Shown here one piece after another: positions 1-7,883 of a stretch of 64,000 nt of DNA (positions are counted from its first letter, which is position 1; every line of letters begins with the position of its first letter). Both the position numbers and the translations under genes were made by a program. Source of the DNA: a bacterium (lineage in GTDB: Bacteria; Planctomycetota; Planctomycetia; Planctomycetales; Planctomycetaceae); the NCBI GenBank assembly GCA_016124895.1, contig WGMU01000114.1, forward strand, positions 1 to 64,000, read 5' to 3'. The notes under the pieces were generated by a model. That model had not been told where the DNA came from. It worked only from the letters and a program-made list of their open reading frames with translations, and searched no databases.

Positions 1-37
1 AGCAGTCTGGGGTACGTGGCCCCGGCGGCGTTCGCGC

Positions 38-90
38 GAGCGTGTGCTGATTCCGTTCGGGCTGCGCCCTCACTCCATCAGCACACGCTC
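38..90. repeat. Perfect 14-bp inverted repeat (hairpin)
   Basis: The arms GAGCGTGTGCTGAT (38-51) and ATCAGCACACGCTC (77-90) are exact reverse complements around a 25-base loop. The hairpin lies in the roughly 400 bases before the first gene, where I see no convincing coding sequence. There is no T-run on either side, so it does not look like a simple Rho-independent terminator. It resembles the other dispersed palindromes in this window, but I see no second copy of this one. Confidence 0.6.
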
Positions 91-413
91 CCTACACCCC
101 GACTCTCATAACAACCGGACCAAAAACCTGGGGCAGGCCAGTAGCCCGGCCATTCCTGGCCGGGTCGCGGAACGACAAGATGTAACATCATCGGCGTCCG
201 ATTAGGGAGTGACGTGTTTGCTGGCCATGAACGCTGATGGTGAGTCATCCTGTGTCTGCGGCACTTGGCCACGAGTGGTCTGGGTGCCCAAGGCAACTCA
301 GGCTGTTGAATGATTCTGCGGCGTGTGCGTGTCGATTGGGGCGAGGTACGATTGGGGCGCGTTCTTCTGTTTCCGGCCTGCCCTGCGTGTTCACTCGAAA
401 AGTAAAACGACTG

Positions 414-1034
414 ATGACAGAACAGAATTCGGCCCGCGGCCCTGAGACGCAGCACTCGGTGCATGGTCAGTCAGCGGCGCATGCTGACGCGGGCACGGGA
501 AGTGGCTGTGGAAAAGAGATCACTGCTTACGAGATCTACAAGCCGGCGGACATGCCCCTGCTGCCGGCTCCGATTGAGCGGGAGTGGATGGAGCAGACTC
601 AGTCGCGGTTTGCCTATCGTTGTCTGCCGCTGACCATCGCGAATCAGGCCGGGTGGGTGATTCCAAATCCGACCAGTTTCACCGCCTGCTGGTCGGGCGG
701 ACCGCTGCCTGAAGATACGAAGGTCAGTTTCGGCGGAGGCAAGCCGGACCTGCGGATTTCCTCGCTGTTCGGGCACGGAACGATCACGTTCAATCTGCCG
801 TATCTGATCCGCACGCCGCCGGACATCAATCTGTGGGTCAAGGGGCCGACCAATCAGCCGAAGCACGGGATTCAGGCGCTCGAGGGCATCGTCGAAACCG
901 ACTGGACGGCGGCGACATTCACCATGAACTGGAAGCTGACCTGCCCGAACGAGCCGGTGCATTTCAACTTGCAGTTGAATTCGATCCGTCGGTTAATACT
1001 AGCCCTACTCGACAACGAACCGCTTCTGGTTTGA
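414..1034 (+). CDS. DUF6065 family protein, C-terminally truncated
   Basis: This is a 206-residue protein of the DUF6065 family, whose function is not known. Family signatures are visible in order: PLLPAP then EREWM near residues 40-50, YRCLPLTIANQAGW near 60-75, and GIVETDWTAATFTMNW near 165-180. The ATG at 414 was chosen because the upstream part of the frame (from 237) is Arg/Ser-rich and unlike the family. From memory, family members continue for about 50-70 more residues with a VRFE...EP...F type segment. Here the sequence changes after PVHF into an unrelated tail, RRLILALLDNEPLLV, and stops. The gene therefore looks cut at its 3' end near position 965, with a new stop 15 bases before the next gene. 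It may still be expressed, and a divergent but intact C-terminus cannot be excluded. Confidence 0.6.
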   Translation: MTEQNSARGPETQHSVHGQSAAHADAGTGSGCGKEITAYEIYKPADMPLLPAPIEREWMEQTQSRFAYRCLPLTIANQAGWVIPNPTSFTACWSGGPLPEDTKVSFGGGKPDLRISSLFGHGTITFNLPYLIRTPPDINLWVKGPTNQPKHGIQALEGIVETDWTAATFTMNWKLTCPNEPVHFNLQLNSIRRLILALLDNEPLLV

Positions 1035-1049
1035 ATCGGAGACCGCGAC

Positions 1050-2501
1050 GTGCCATTGAACCCTCAGCAGCTTTCGCATCCAGTCTTGCCGCGTCGGACG
1101 GCCATTCAGGCGGGGGCGATTGGGTTGCTCGGGTTGTCGCTGGGGGATCTGGCTCAGGAAACGGCTCGGGCTGAGGGGGCGGCGGCGGGGGAGCAGCGGG
1201 CGGTTCGGAACGTGATCTATGTCTTTTTGAGCGGAGGACTGGCGCAGCACGAGAGCCTGGACATGAAACCGCTGGCTCCCGATTCGATTCGCGGCGAGTT
1301 CTCGCCGATTGCTACTGCGACGCCGGGGACCTTTATCTGTGAGCATCTGCCGCTGCTGGCGCAGCGCAGTCGCCAGTGGAGCCTCGTGCGGTCGTTGACG
1401 CACTCGCGCAATGATCACGGCGAGAGTATTCACATCATGAACACCGGTCGCAGCGATCTGCCGCCGGGACTTGACCGCAACCGACCCAAACCAACCGACT
1501 TTCCGTCGCTGCTCTCTGTCGCGAGCAGCCAGCTCGAAGGTCCGAGTGGACTCCCCGCGTCCGCGGTACTGCCTCGTCTGATCACGAACGTCAACAAGTC
1601 ACAGCGGCCCGGACAGACGGGCGGATTGATGGGGCCTCGTCACGATCCGTGGCTGATCAACGCCGCCGCCGAGTGCAACGGTTATGGGGCCTGCCCCGAC
1701 TGCTTCTATTTCTCGAACAAGCCCGAGTTCCATCACACCATTCAGCCGGTCTTCCAGGCACCAAACCTGTCGCTGCCCGACGGGCTGTCCCTCGGCCGAC
1801 TCGATCGTCGCGTCGATCTGCTGCGTGAAGTCGAGTACCAACAGCGGGAACTCGACCGACAACTCGCCGTATCGCGGCTCGGACGCGATCGTGCCGGAGC
1901 ACTCTCGCTGCTCACGTCGGGCCGGATTCGAGAAGCGTTTGATCTGCAGACCGAAGAGCCCAGCCGACTGGATGCGTACGGTCGGAGCGTGTTTGGTTCA
2001 TCACTGCTGCTGGCGCGGCGTCTGATCGAAGTCGGCGTCCGGATGGTGCAGGTCAACATGGGCCGCGGCTCGACCTGGGATCAGCACGGCGATTTGTTTC
2101 ACTCGTTGAGAAGGCTGCTGCCGCCGCTGGATCAGTCACTCTCGGCACTGCTCGACGATCTTGACGAACGCGGCCTGCTGGAATCGACATTGGTTGTCGT
2201 CGCCAGCGAGTTCGGTCGGACGCCGAAGATCTCAAAGCTCAGCGTTTACAAGGCACCGGGCCGCGATCACTGGGGAGCCGCTCAATCCGTTCTGCTGGCT
2301 GGCGGTGGCGTTGTCGGCGGCCGAGTCATCGGAGCGACGGACGACATCGGTGCTTACCCATCTGAAGATCCTCACACGCCAGAGAACTTCGCGGCTACGA
2401 TCTACGACACGCTCGGCATCCCGCGAAACGCCCACTGGCACGACCCGGCCGACCGACCCTATCCGGTTTACTACGCGCAGCCGATCAGTGGTCTGGCGTA
2501 A
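1050..2501 (+). CDS. DUF1501 domain-containing protein (alkaline-phosphatase-like fold)
   Basis: A 483-residue DUF1501 protein. This family is expanded in planctomycetes and belongs to the alkaline phosphatase/sulfatase-like superfamily, with no defined substrate. The GTG at 1050 is preceded by GGAG and opens a twin-arginine-like leader (LPRRTAIQAGAIGLLGLSL, residues 11-29), so export in folded form is expected. Family marks include FLSGGLAQHESLD near residue 55, the ECNGYGACPDCFYFS segment near 210, LDRRVDLLREVEYQQRELD near 250, and VVVASEFGRTPK near 385 followed by GRDHWG near 405. Members are usually encoded beside a DUF1549/DUF1553 cytochrome. Here the neighbour is a second DUF1501 gene, 104 bases downstream on the same strand, so the two may be co-transcribed. 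Confidence 0.9.
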   Translation: MPLNPQQLSHPVLPRRTAIQAGAIGLLGLSLGDLAQETARAEGAAAGEQRAVRNVIYVFLSGGLAQHESLDMKPLAPDSIRGEFSPIATATPGTFICEHLPLLAQRSRQWSLVRSLTHSRNDHGESIHIMNTGRSDLPPGLDRNRPKPTDFPSLLSVASSQLEGPSGLPASAVLPRLITNVNKSQRPGQTGGLMGPRHDPWLINAAAECNGYGACPDCFYFSNKPEFHHTIQPVFQAPNLSLPDGLSLGRLDRRVDLLREVEYQQRELDRQLAVSRLGRDRAGALSLLTSGRIREAFDLQTEEPSRLDAYGRSVFGSSLLLARRLIEVGVRMVQVNMGRGSTWDQHGDLFHSLRRLLPPLDQSLSALLDDLDERGLLESTLVVVASEFGRTPKISKLSVYKAPGRDHWGAAQSVLLAGGGVVGGRVIGATDDIGAYPSEDPHTPENFAATIYDTLGIPRNAHWHDPADRPYPVYYAQPISGLA

Positions 2502-2605
2502 CAGGACACTCACCGGCCAGGCATCCTGTCATTGCATCCTCGCGGATTACCGGCAGATTTCTCTGTTCATGGCGATCCATTGGTTTCAGTTTCGGAAGCA
2601 TTCTC

Positions 2606-3895
2606 ATGTCTGTCACAAGCCGCCGCTCGTTTCTTGAGTTCGGGTGCCGCTCGATCGGAGGTCTCAGCCTGCTGGATGTCCTGCGGGCTCGGCTGGTTGC
2701 CGAACGGACTGGCACTTCGGTACGCAGGACGTCGACGATCTTCGTCACACTGGGCGGTGGGCCATCGCAGTTTGAGACGTACGATCCAAAACCCGACGCA
2801 GCAGTCGAGTACCGTGGCAACTTCTCTCCGATCAGCACGAGCGTCCCCGGAGTGCAGTTCTGCGAGTTGCTGCCGCGGCAGGCCGCCCTCGCCGACCGGT
2901 TGACGATCGTCCGGTCCATCCAGCATCAGCAGGCGAGTCACATTGCCGAGCATATTGTTGAAACCGGGTACGACCTGCGCAGCTCGACCAATGCCCGCAC
3001 TGGCGAGATGCCCAGCGTCGGGTCCGTCGTCTCACGCGTCCGCGCCGGCAGCAGCAGCCTGCCGGGCTACGTGTCGCTGCCGAAGCATCATGCCTACGCG
3101 GGGCCGCACTGGCTCGGAGCACAGCACCGCTACTTCGACGTGAACGATGATCCGAATGCCGAAACGTTCCGCGTCAGCAACCTGAGCGTTTCCGACAAGC
3201 TCGACGTCGACCGTCTGAAAGACCGCCGGTCGCTGGCCCAACAGTTCGATCGCGGACAGCAGATTCACGATCAGTCTGGCGAAGCGGACTCGCTGGAAGC
3301 CGTGTCACAGCAGGCCTTCGAGCTGATCACCGGCCAGCAGGCGCAGCAGGCATTCGACATCACTCAGGAACCTCCGCAGCTTCGCGACCGGTACGGACGC
3401 AACATCGTCGGTCAGCGGATGCTGCTGGCGAGGCGGCTCGTCGAGGCCGGCGTGCCATTCGTCACTGTCCGTATGGGCGCATGGGATGATCATGAAGATC
3501 TCGACAGCAAAATCTCGCAGCGGGCTCCGATCTTCGACACGGGCATCACCGCCCTGATTGAGGATCTGCGTGATCGCGGCCTGACACAGGATGTCCTCGT
3601 CGTCGCGATGGGAGAATTCGGGCGGACTCCCCGCATCAATGGAAAGGGAGGACGGGACCACTGGCCGGCCGTCAACAGCGTGCTGATTTCCGGAGGCAGC
3701 TACCGCATGGGTCAGGTCATCGGAGCGACGGACTCAAAGGCCAGCCGTGTCGTCGAGGCTCCCTATCAGCCGCAGAATGTGCTGACGATGATCTACCGCC
3801 ATCTGGGGATCGACCCCGCCACGACGTTCCCGGATTACTCCGGCCGGCCGCGCTACGTTCTGGAAGAACGCGAGCTGATTCAGGAACTGCTGTGA
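2606..3895 (+). CDS. DUF1501 domain-containing protein, second tandem copy
   Basis: A 429-residue DUF1501 protein starting at an ATG preceded by GGAAG. The N-terminus carries an SRRSFLEFG twin-arginine motif (residues 5-13) followed by a short hydrophobic stretch, so it is probably exported. Family marks are TIFVTLGGGPSQFETYDPKP near 44-63, HIAEHIVETGYD near 112, the YGRNIVGQRMLLARRLVEAG block near 265, VVAMGEFGRTPRINGKGGRD near 335 and HWPAVNSVLISGG after it. It diverges clearly from the preceding DUF1501 protein and lacks its ECNGYGACPDC segment. They are therefore paralogues of different subgroups rather than a recent duplication. Catalytic function and substrate are unknown. Confidence 0.9.
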   Translation: MSVTSRRSFLEFGCRSIGGLSLLDVLRARLVAERTGTSVRRTSTIFVTLGGGPSQFETYDPKPDAAVEYRGNFSPISTSVPGVQFCELLPRQAALADRLTIVRSIQHQQASHIAEHIVETGYDLRSSTNARTGEMPSVGSVVSRVRAGSSSLPGYVSLPKHHAYAGPHWLGAQHRYFDVNDDPNAETFRVSNLSVSDKLDVDRLKDRRSLAQQFDRGQQIHDQSGEADSLEAVSQQAFELITGQQAQQAFDITQEPPQLRDRYGRNIVGQRMLLARRLVEAGVPFVTVRMGAWDDHEDLDSKISQRAPIFDTGITALIEDLRDRGLTQDVLVVAMGEFGRTPRINGKGGRDHWPAVNSVLISGGSYRMGQVIGATDSKASRVVEAPYQPQNVLTMIYRHLGIDPATTFPDYSGRPRYVLEERELIQELL

Positions 3896-3955
3896 CGGAT
3901 GGCCCGGATCGCCCACGCTGATTATCCGGATCAACTCCCGATTGACCTGTTGGGG

Positions 3956-4028
3956 GCCACTGCCGACTTGCCCGGCAGTGCTCTGCATGCACTCGTATCT
4001 GCCACTGCTGGGCAAGCCAGCAGTGGCA
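3956..4028. repeat. Interspersed palindromic repeat, CACTGCTGG family, copy 1
   Basis: An imperfect inverted repeat: left arm GCCACTGCCGACTTGCCCGG (from 3956) and right arm CCACTGCTGGGCAAGCCAGC (from 4002), separated by about 20 bases. It is the same element as 24588-24663 and 41379-41452. The left arm is diverged from the right arm while the right arm matches the other copies, so this copy looks older. It lies between two convergent genes. Just downstream, 4089-4128 holds a CTTTGCG...CTCTGCG...CTTTGCG stretch related to the hairpin at 58054-58199. Confidence 0.8.
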
Positions 4029-4196
4029 GACCAGACGACGGGTTTCCTGTTAGAAAAACAAGTTGTTGCTGGTGAACAATGCAAAGGCTTTGCGAATCTT
4101 CGAGCCTCTGCGACTTTGCGCTGAGGTCAGCATCCCTTGATTCGGTTTCTGCCTCGACTCCTGGCATTGCGAGTGTCCCGTCCACACCCAGTGTCA

Positions 4197-7100
4197 TCAC
4201 TTCACGATCAACAGCCCGTCGGCTTCGGCGATGGCTCGGGGGATGACGAGTTCCGCCGGGCATTTCGCCCAGTAGCTCGGCACGGAATACAGCAGCGGAA
4301 ATGCGAAGCCGTTGCCGCTGATCTGAGCCAGCGTACCCGTTTCCTCTGGTTCGAGCGGTACGCGGTGAGTGCCTCGGCTGCTGACGTCGACCTGCCGCGA
4401 CGGAACCAGCCGACCGTCTTTCAGGCCGCGATAGAGCTGCACCTGCTTGCGGTTGTACGCGTCCCAGACTTCCAGATCGAGCGACCGCGTTCCCTTCGGC
4501 AGGTAAATGTAGACCGGATCCTGCGTCAGTCCGAAAGCCCGCGAGAGGTAAGTGTGTGGCGATCGTTTTGAGAATTCGCTGCGGGCGACGTCGTAGCCGA
4601 GACTTCCCAGCGTGGCGAGAAATCCGCCGCGTCCGACTTCGATCCGGTAAGTGCCAGGCCGACTGGCGGTATGAGTCATCTCGGCAACGTGCCGCGGCTT
4701 GTTGTCGGACGTTTCGGTCAGCAGGTGCGAAGCAGTCGTCGTCGTGGTGACATCCAGCACCGGATCCCACGTCTTGCTTTCCGAGTCCCAGTAGTCGATG
4801 CCGACGGGAACGTCCTTTGGGCCGTAGAACCGCAATTGCGTCTCATTCGCCGGCCAGGCGAAACGAAATCCGATGGTTTCACCTTCGCGTGCCACAGTTA
4901 CAAACGGCGTTGGGTCGGTCTGGGCACTGTTGAAGAGGAACGGCCTGCCGGTGGTCAGAGACTGAAAATCGGACACGCGCACGAGATCGTTGAGGTCGAT
5001 GTCGCGGCCGCGGCGACCGTCAGCCAGCGTGGCGTCAGCAAAGTCGTCCACTTCAACGACCGGCCAGTGGTCGAGAATCTTCTGCCACCAGACGGCGGTT
5101 TCTCCCGCTGAATAATGGGCCGGCTGCTTCAGCAGTTCCTCGGGCAGCAGTTGCTCCAGTCTTCGACCGCCGGACGGAAACGTGTACCGCGTCGCCATGT
5201 GCATGGCCGTCATGTACGACATCTGGCCCTTCCACAGAAACTGGATCATCTCGGGCGACTTCGCAGCCATCGCGCCGGTGTCGATCAGATAGTAGAAGTA
5301 CCAGTACTGCTTCAGGTCATCGAGCCGCCGCTGCTCATCAGGCTCGACCGCCGGGTCGATCTTCGCATCCGCGGCTTCGATCATGCGGGTCGCTCTGGCC
5401 CAGGCGGCCGGAGCGTTGGCAGGGAAGTTGTCGATCAGCAGGAAGTCGTAGTACGCCTTCATCTCCTGCCAGCCGGAGCCGTAGGCACGCTGCAGCCAGC
5501 GGTCGCGGAGGGCATCCAGCTCATCGGGAGTCTGGCGGACGTTCCACAGCACTTTACTGAGCAGGTAGTACGCCAGGCCATACTTGCCGGAGTTGAAGTC
5601 GATCTCGTGATTGAGCGCCCGCACGCCAGCGTCGTACTTCGCTTTCATGTCGTGGAGAATGCTCGCCGGTGCAGCACTCCATCTGGCGGGAATTCCGTTC
5701 AGCGAACTGTCGGCGTAATAGGCGAGGCTGATGATGCGGTACTCGCCGGACGGCTCGCGCGGCAGCAGCTTCCGAAACGCCGCGGCGACGTCGAGTGGCG
5801 ACGCGAAGTTCTTCCACTCGCCGAGTCCTCGATGCTTCGGATAGCCGGCAATCATCACGCGGATGCGCGGATCGAGATTGAAGTGCGGCGGGATGTCGTG
5901 AAACGCATAGCTGTAAAGACTGCAGCGAACGAGTTCTTTCTTCGATCGCCCGGTCGAGGTCACCTGGTCCTCTTCCGGCAGTGAGTCAGTCCAGCGGTCG
6001 AATTCGCTGAGCAGCCAGTTGTTGAACGCGAACACGGCATCGGCGGGCATCGCGTAGTCCCATTGCTCGGTCGGCTGATCGATGCCGCGGTAACCATGCA
6101 GCGCGTACGGCTGCGGCCAGTCGCGGCCGATCGACTTGAGATAATCCGGATACCAGTGTCGATGCTCCGGCTGCATCCAATCGGCGATGTGCTGATAGCC
6201 GGCGCCGTCCTCCGCTTCGGTTCCGAACACGAAGACCTCGTCCGGCAGTTCTGCGAAGTGGCTTTCCGCTCGCTGCTTCAGAGCGGCGAGCACGATCTCT
6301 CGGGCAGACTGTGCCGACGTGTCGAGGTTGACCGTCATCCCGACCAGCCGCTGCTCTTTCCAGTCCTTGCCGTCCGAGAGGAAGACGCGGCCGTGCCCCG
6401 GCTGCATTTTCGGATCGGTGTTGATCCACAGGTGCGAAGCGTTCGATTGGGCTGCGGCTGGCCGGTCGGCATCCAGTCCGAGATGGTTGCCGGCCGTGAG
6501 AAAGCCCTCGGTCGAGCCGGTCTGCAGCATGTGCTCAATCATCGGCCGGTGGTACGCATACAGGGCGTGGCCGGGGAACGGGGCCATCGACTGCCCTCGG
6601 TCGCGGATCGCAATCGCCCAGCGTGGATAGCTGACACTGACCGGCTCGTCTCGCGGATCCGTGAGCTGCAGTTTCGGCCCGACCATGATCGTCCCGACGC
6701 CGTAAAACTGCCCGCTCGTCGGAGTGAGTCGCCGCAGGTAGAAACTCGGCCGATCTGCGGACTCGATGTTGAAGACGAGCCGCTGGCGGTCACGCGGCAC
6801 GTGAATCCAGTTCGGCCCCATGCCCAGCACTTCGTAGCCGACGGACTCCAGCAGCGCAGGCACGGCCGCAATCAAACCGTCAGCAGTATTCGCCATCACG
6901 AGCAGCCGGTCATGTTCGCTGCGAATGCAGAAGGCTTCGAGGTGGTTGTACGAGTCGGTGCCGTCGTTCTTCAGCGCCTGCTGAATGAACGCGTCGGCCT
7001 GCAGTTCCGGCGGAGCGTTCCTGCCGAGTAGAAGCACGATGCCGCGCGAAACGTCGCGGTCGCTGCGAACGTCGACGGTCTGCCCGGTCATTCGGGCAAT

Positions 7101-7355
7101 CCCTTCCTGCAGAAACCGCACAGCGTCGACCAATCTCGACTTCGCTGATCCGGCTGGCAGTCTCGGGGTGCTCAGTTCCTTCCAGTCGAAACCTGCTCCC
7201 GTATCCGCATCGAACTGCAGGAAGATCGACGCCAACTGGCCGCGTTCGACATCGACCGCCACGAACGGCTTAGCGGCGACCAATAGACGGCTCGACCCGA
7301 CCGTCACTGCAAAGACGAGAAAAGCCAGGACACCGGATTTTCGAACCATCTTCAT
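4197..7355 (-). CDS. Secreted DUF4838 domain-containing protein
   Basis: A protein of about 1,052 residues with the DUF4838 arrangement. The ATG at 7355 has GGAG eight bases upstream and begins a signal peptide (MKMVRKSGVLAFLVFAVTVG). The N-terminal third resembles the alpha-N-acetylglucosaminidase/hexosaminidase-like accessory domain, with GIVLLLGRNAPPELQADAF near residue 100 and the ESVGYEVLGMGPNWIHVP segment near 170. The middle part carries DUF4838 features such as NTDPKMQPGHGRVFLSDGKD near 320, DEVFVFGTEAEDGAGY near 370 and LAYYADSSLNGIPARW near 545. A beta-rich C-terminal region follows. DUF4838 proteins occur in glycan-degrading loci and are presumed hydrolases, but the substrate cannot be read from the sequence. 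The gene is convergent with the DUF1501 pair and divergent from the oxidoreductase genes. Confidence 0.85.
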   Translation of the reverse strand: MKMVRKSGVLAFLVFAVTVGSSRLLVAAKPFVAVDVERGQLASIFLQFDADTGAGFDWKELSTPRLPAGSAKSRLVDAVRFLQEGIARMTGQTVDVRSDRDVSRGIVLLLGRNAPPELQADAFIQQALKNDGTDSYNHLEAFCIRSEHDRLLVMANTADGLIAAVPALLESVGYEVLGMGPNWIHVPRDRQRLVFNIESADRPSFYLRRLTPTSGQFYGVGTIMVGPKLQLTDPRDEPVSVSYPRWAIAIRDRGQSMAPFPGHALYAYHRPMIEHMLQTGSTEGFLTAGNHLGLDADRPAAAQSNASHLWINTDPKMQPGHGRVFLSDGKDWKEQRLVGMTVNLDTSAQSAREIVLAALKQRAESHFAELPDEVFVFGTEAEDGAGYQHIADWMQPEHRHWYPDYLKSIGRDWPQPYALHGYRGIDQPTEQWDYAMPADAVFAFNNWLLSEFDRWTDSLPEEDQVTSTGRSKKELVRCSLYSYAFHDIPPHFNLDPRIRVMIAGYPKHRGLGEWKNFASPLDVAAAFRKLLPREPSGEYRIISLAYYADSSLNGIPARWSAAPASILHDMKAKYDAGVRALNHEIDFNSGKYGLAYYLLSKVLWNVRQTPDELDALRDRWLQRAYGSGWQEMKAYYDFLLIDNFPANAPAAWARATRMIEAADAKIDPAVEPDEQRRLDDLKQYWYFYYLIDTGAMAAKSPEMIQFLWKGQMSYMTAMHMATRYTFPSGGRRLEQLLPEELLKQPAHYSAGETAVWWQKILDHWPVVEVDDFADATLADGRRGRDIDLNDLVRVSDFQSLTTGRPFLFNSAQTDPTPFVTVAREGETIGFRFAWPANETQLRFYGPKDVPVGIDYWDSESKTWDPVLDVTTTTTASHLLTETSDNKPRHVAEMTHTASRPGTYRIEVGRGGFLATLGSLGYDVARSEFSKRSPHTYLSRAFGLTQDPVYIYLPKGTRSLDLEVWDAYNRKQVQLYRGLKDGRLVPSRQVDVSSRGTHRVPLEPEETGTLAQISGNGFAFPLLYSVPSYWAKCPAELVIPRAIAEADGLLIVK

Positions 7356-7883
7356 TCTGCCACTCCAGGGTTCCTGCCGGATCAGATGCAAAGCGGACGC
7401 TCGTCTCCATCCGCAGCCAATGTAATTCGCCTTTTCGTGTTCAACGAAATACTGACGTTAGCGGACCGAAACCAGATTCACAGCTTCAACCACCGCGATC
7501 GAGCAGTGCGCCGGGGCCGCTCGGAGAGGATAAAGCTCTTGCCCTGCCCGCTGCTGCAGTTAGCATCTGGTCCACTGAGACACCTCTCTGCAGACTTCTC
7601 TTTGAAGGTCGACGGTTCTGTCCGTCGAGTTTCCTGCGCTCATCCGGGGTCGTCACGGATCCCGACGAGATAACCGTTGGTCTGTTTCGCTGCGTTCGCA
7701 GCATAGTCTTCCGTCATTTCAGGTCGGTGGCTTTACGCAGTCCAGAGGCAATTGAAATTGCAGCGTCCAGACGCTGTCAGTTCGGTTAGCGGTGTATCCC
7801 GTTACGAGTTCCGTGCAGACCTGACAGTTCGACTGGTCGAACTGCGCCGGAGAGCTTGCCTATCTGCTCAGGAGATGTCGCAT
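7356..7883. other. Divergent intergenic region, no gene seen
   Basis: About 530 bases between the divergent DUF4838 and oxidoreductase genes. It should hold both promoters, but I found no pair of boxes good enough to call. The reading frame of the oxidoreductase runs open upstream to a TTG at 7752. The ATG at 7884, with AGGAG at 7870-7874, is the better start. Confidence 0.4.

Noticed and set aside
3931-4770. Long minus-strand frame overlapping the DUF4838 gene end
   Set aside because: It is Arg/Ser/Ala-rich, overlaps the well-supported gene in another frame and runs through the palindromic repeat; a shadow frame.
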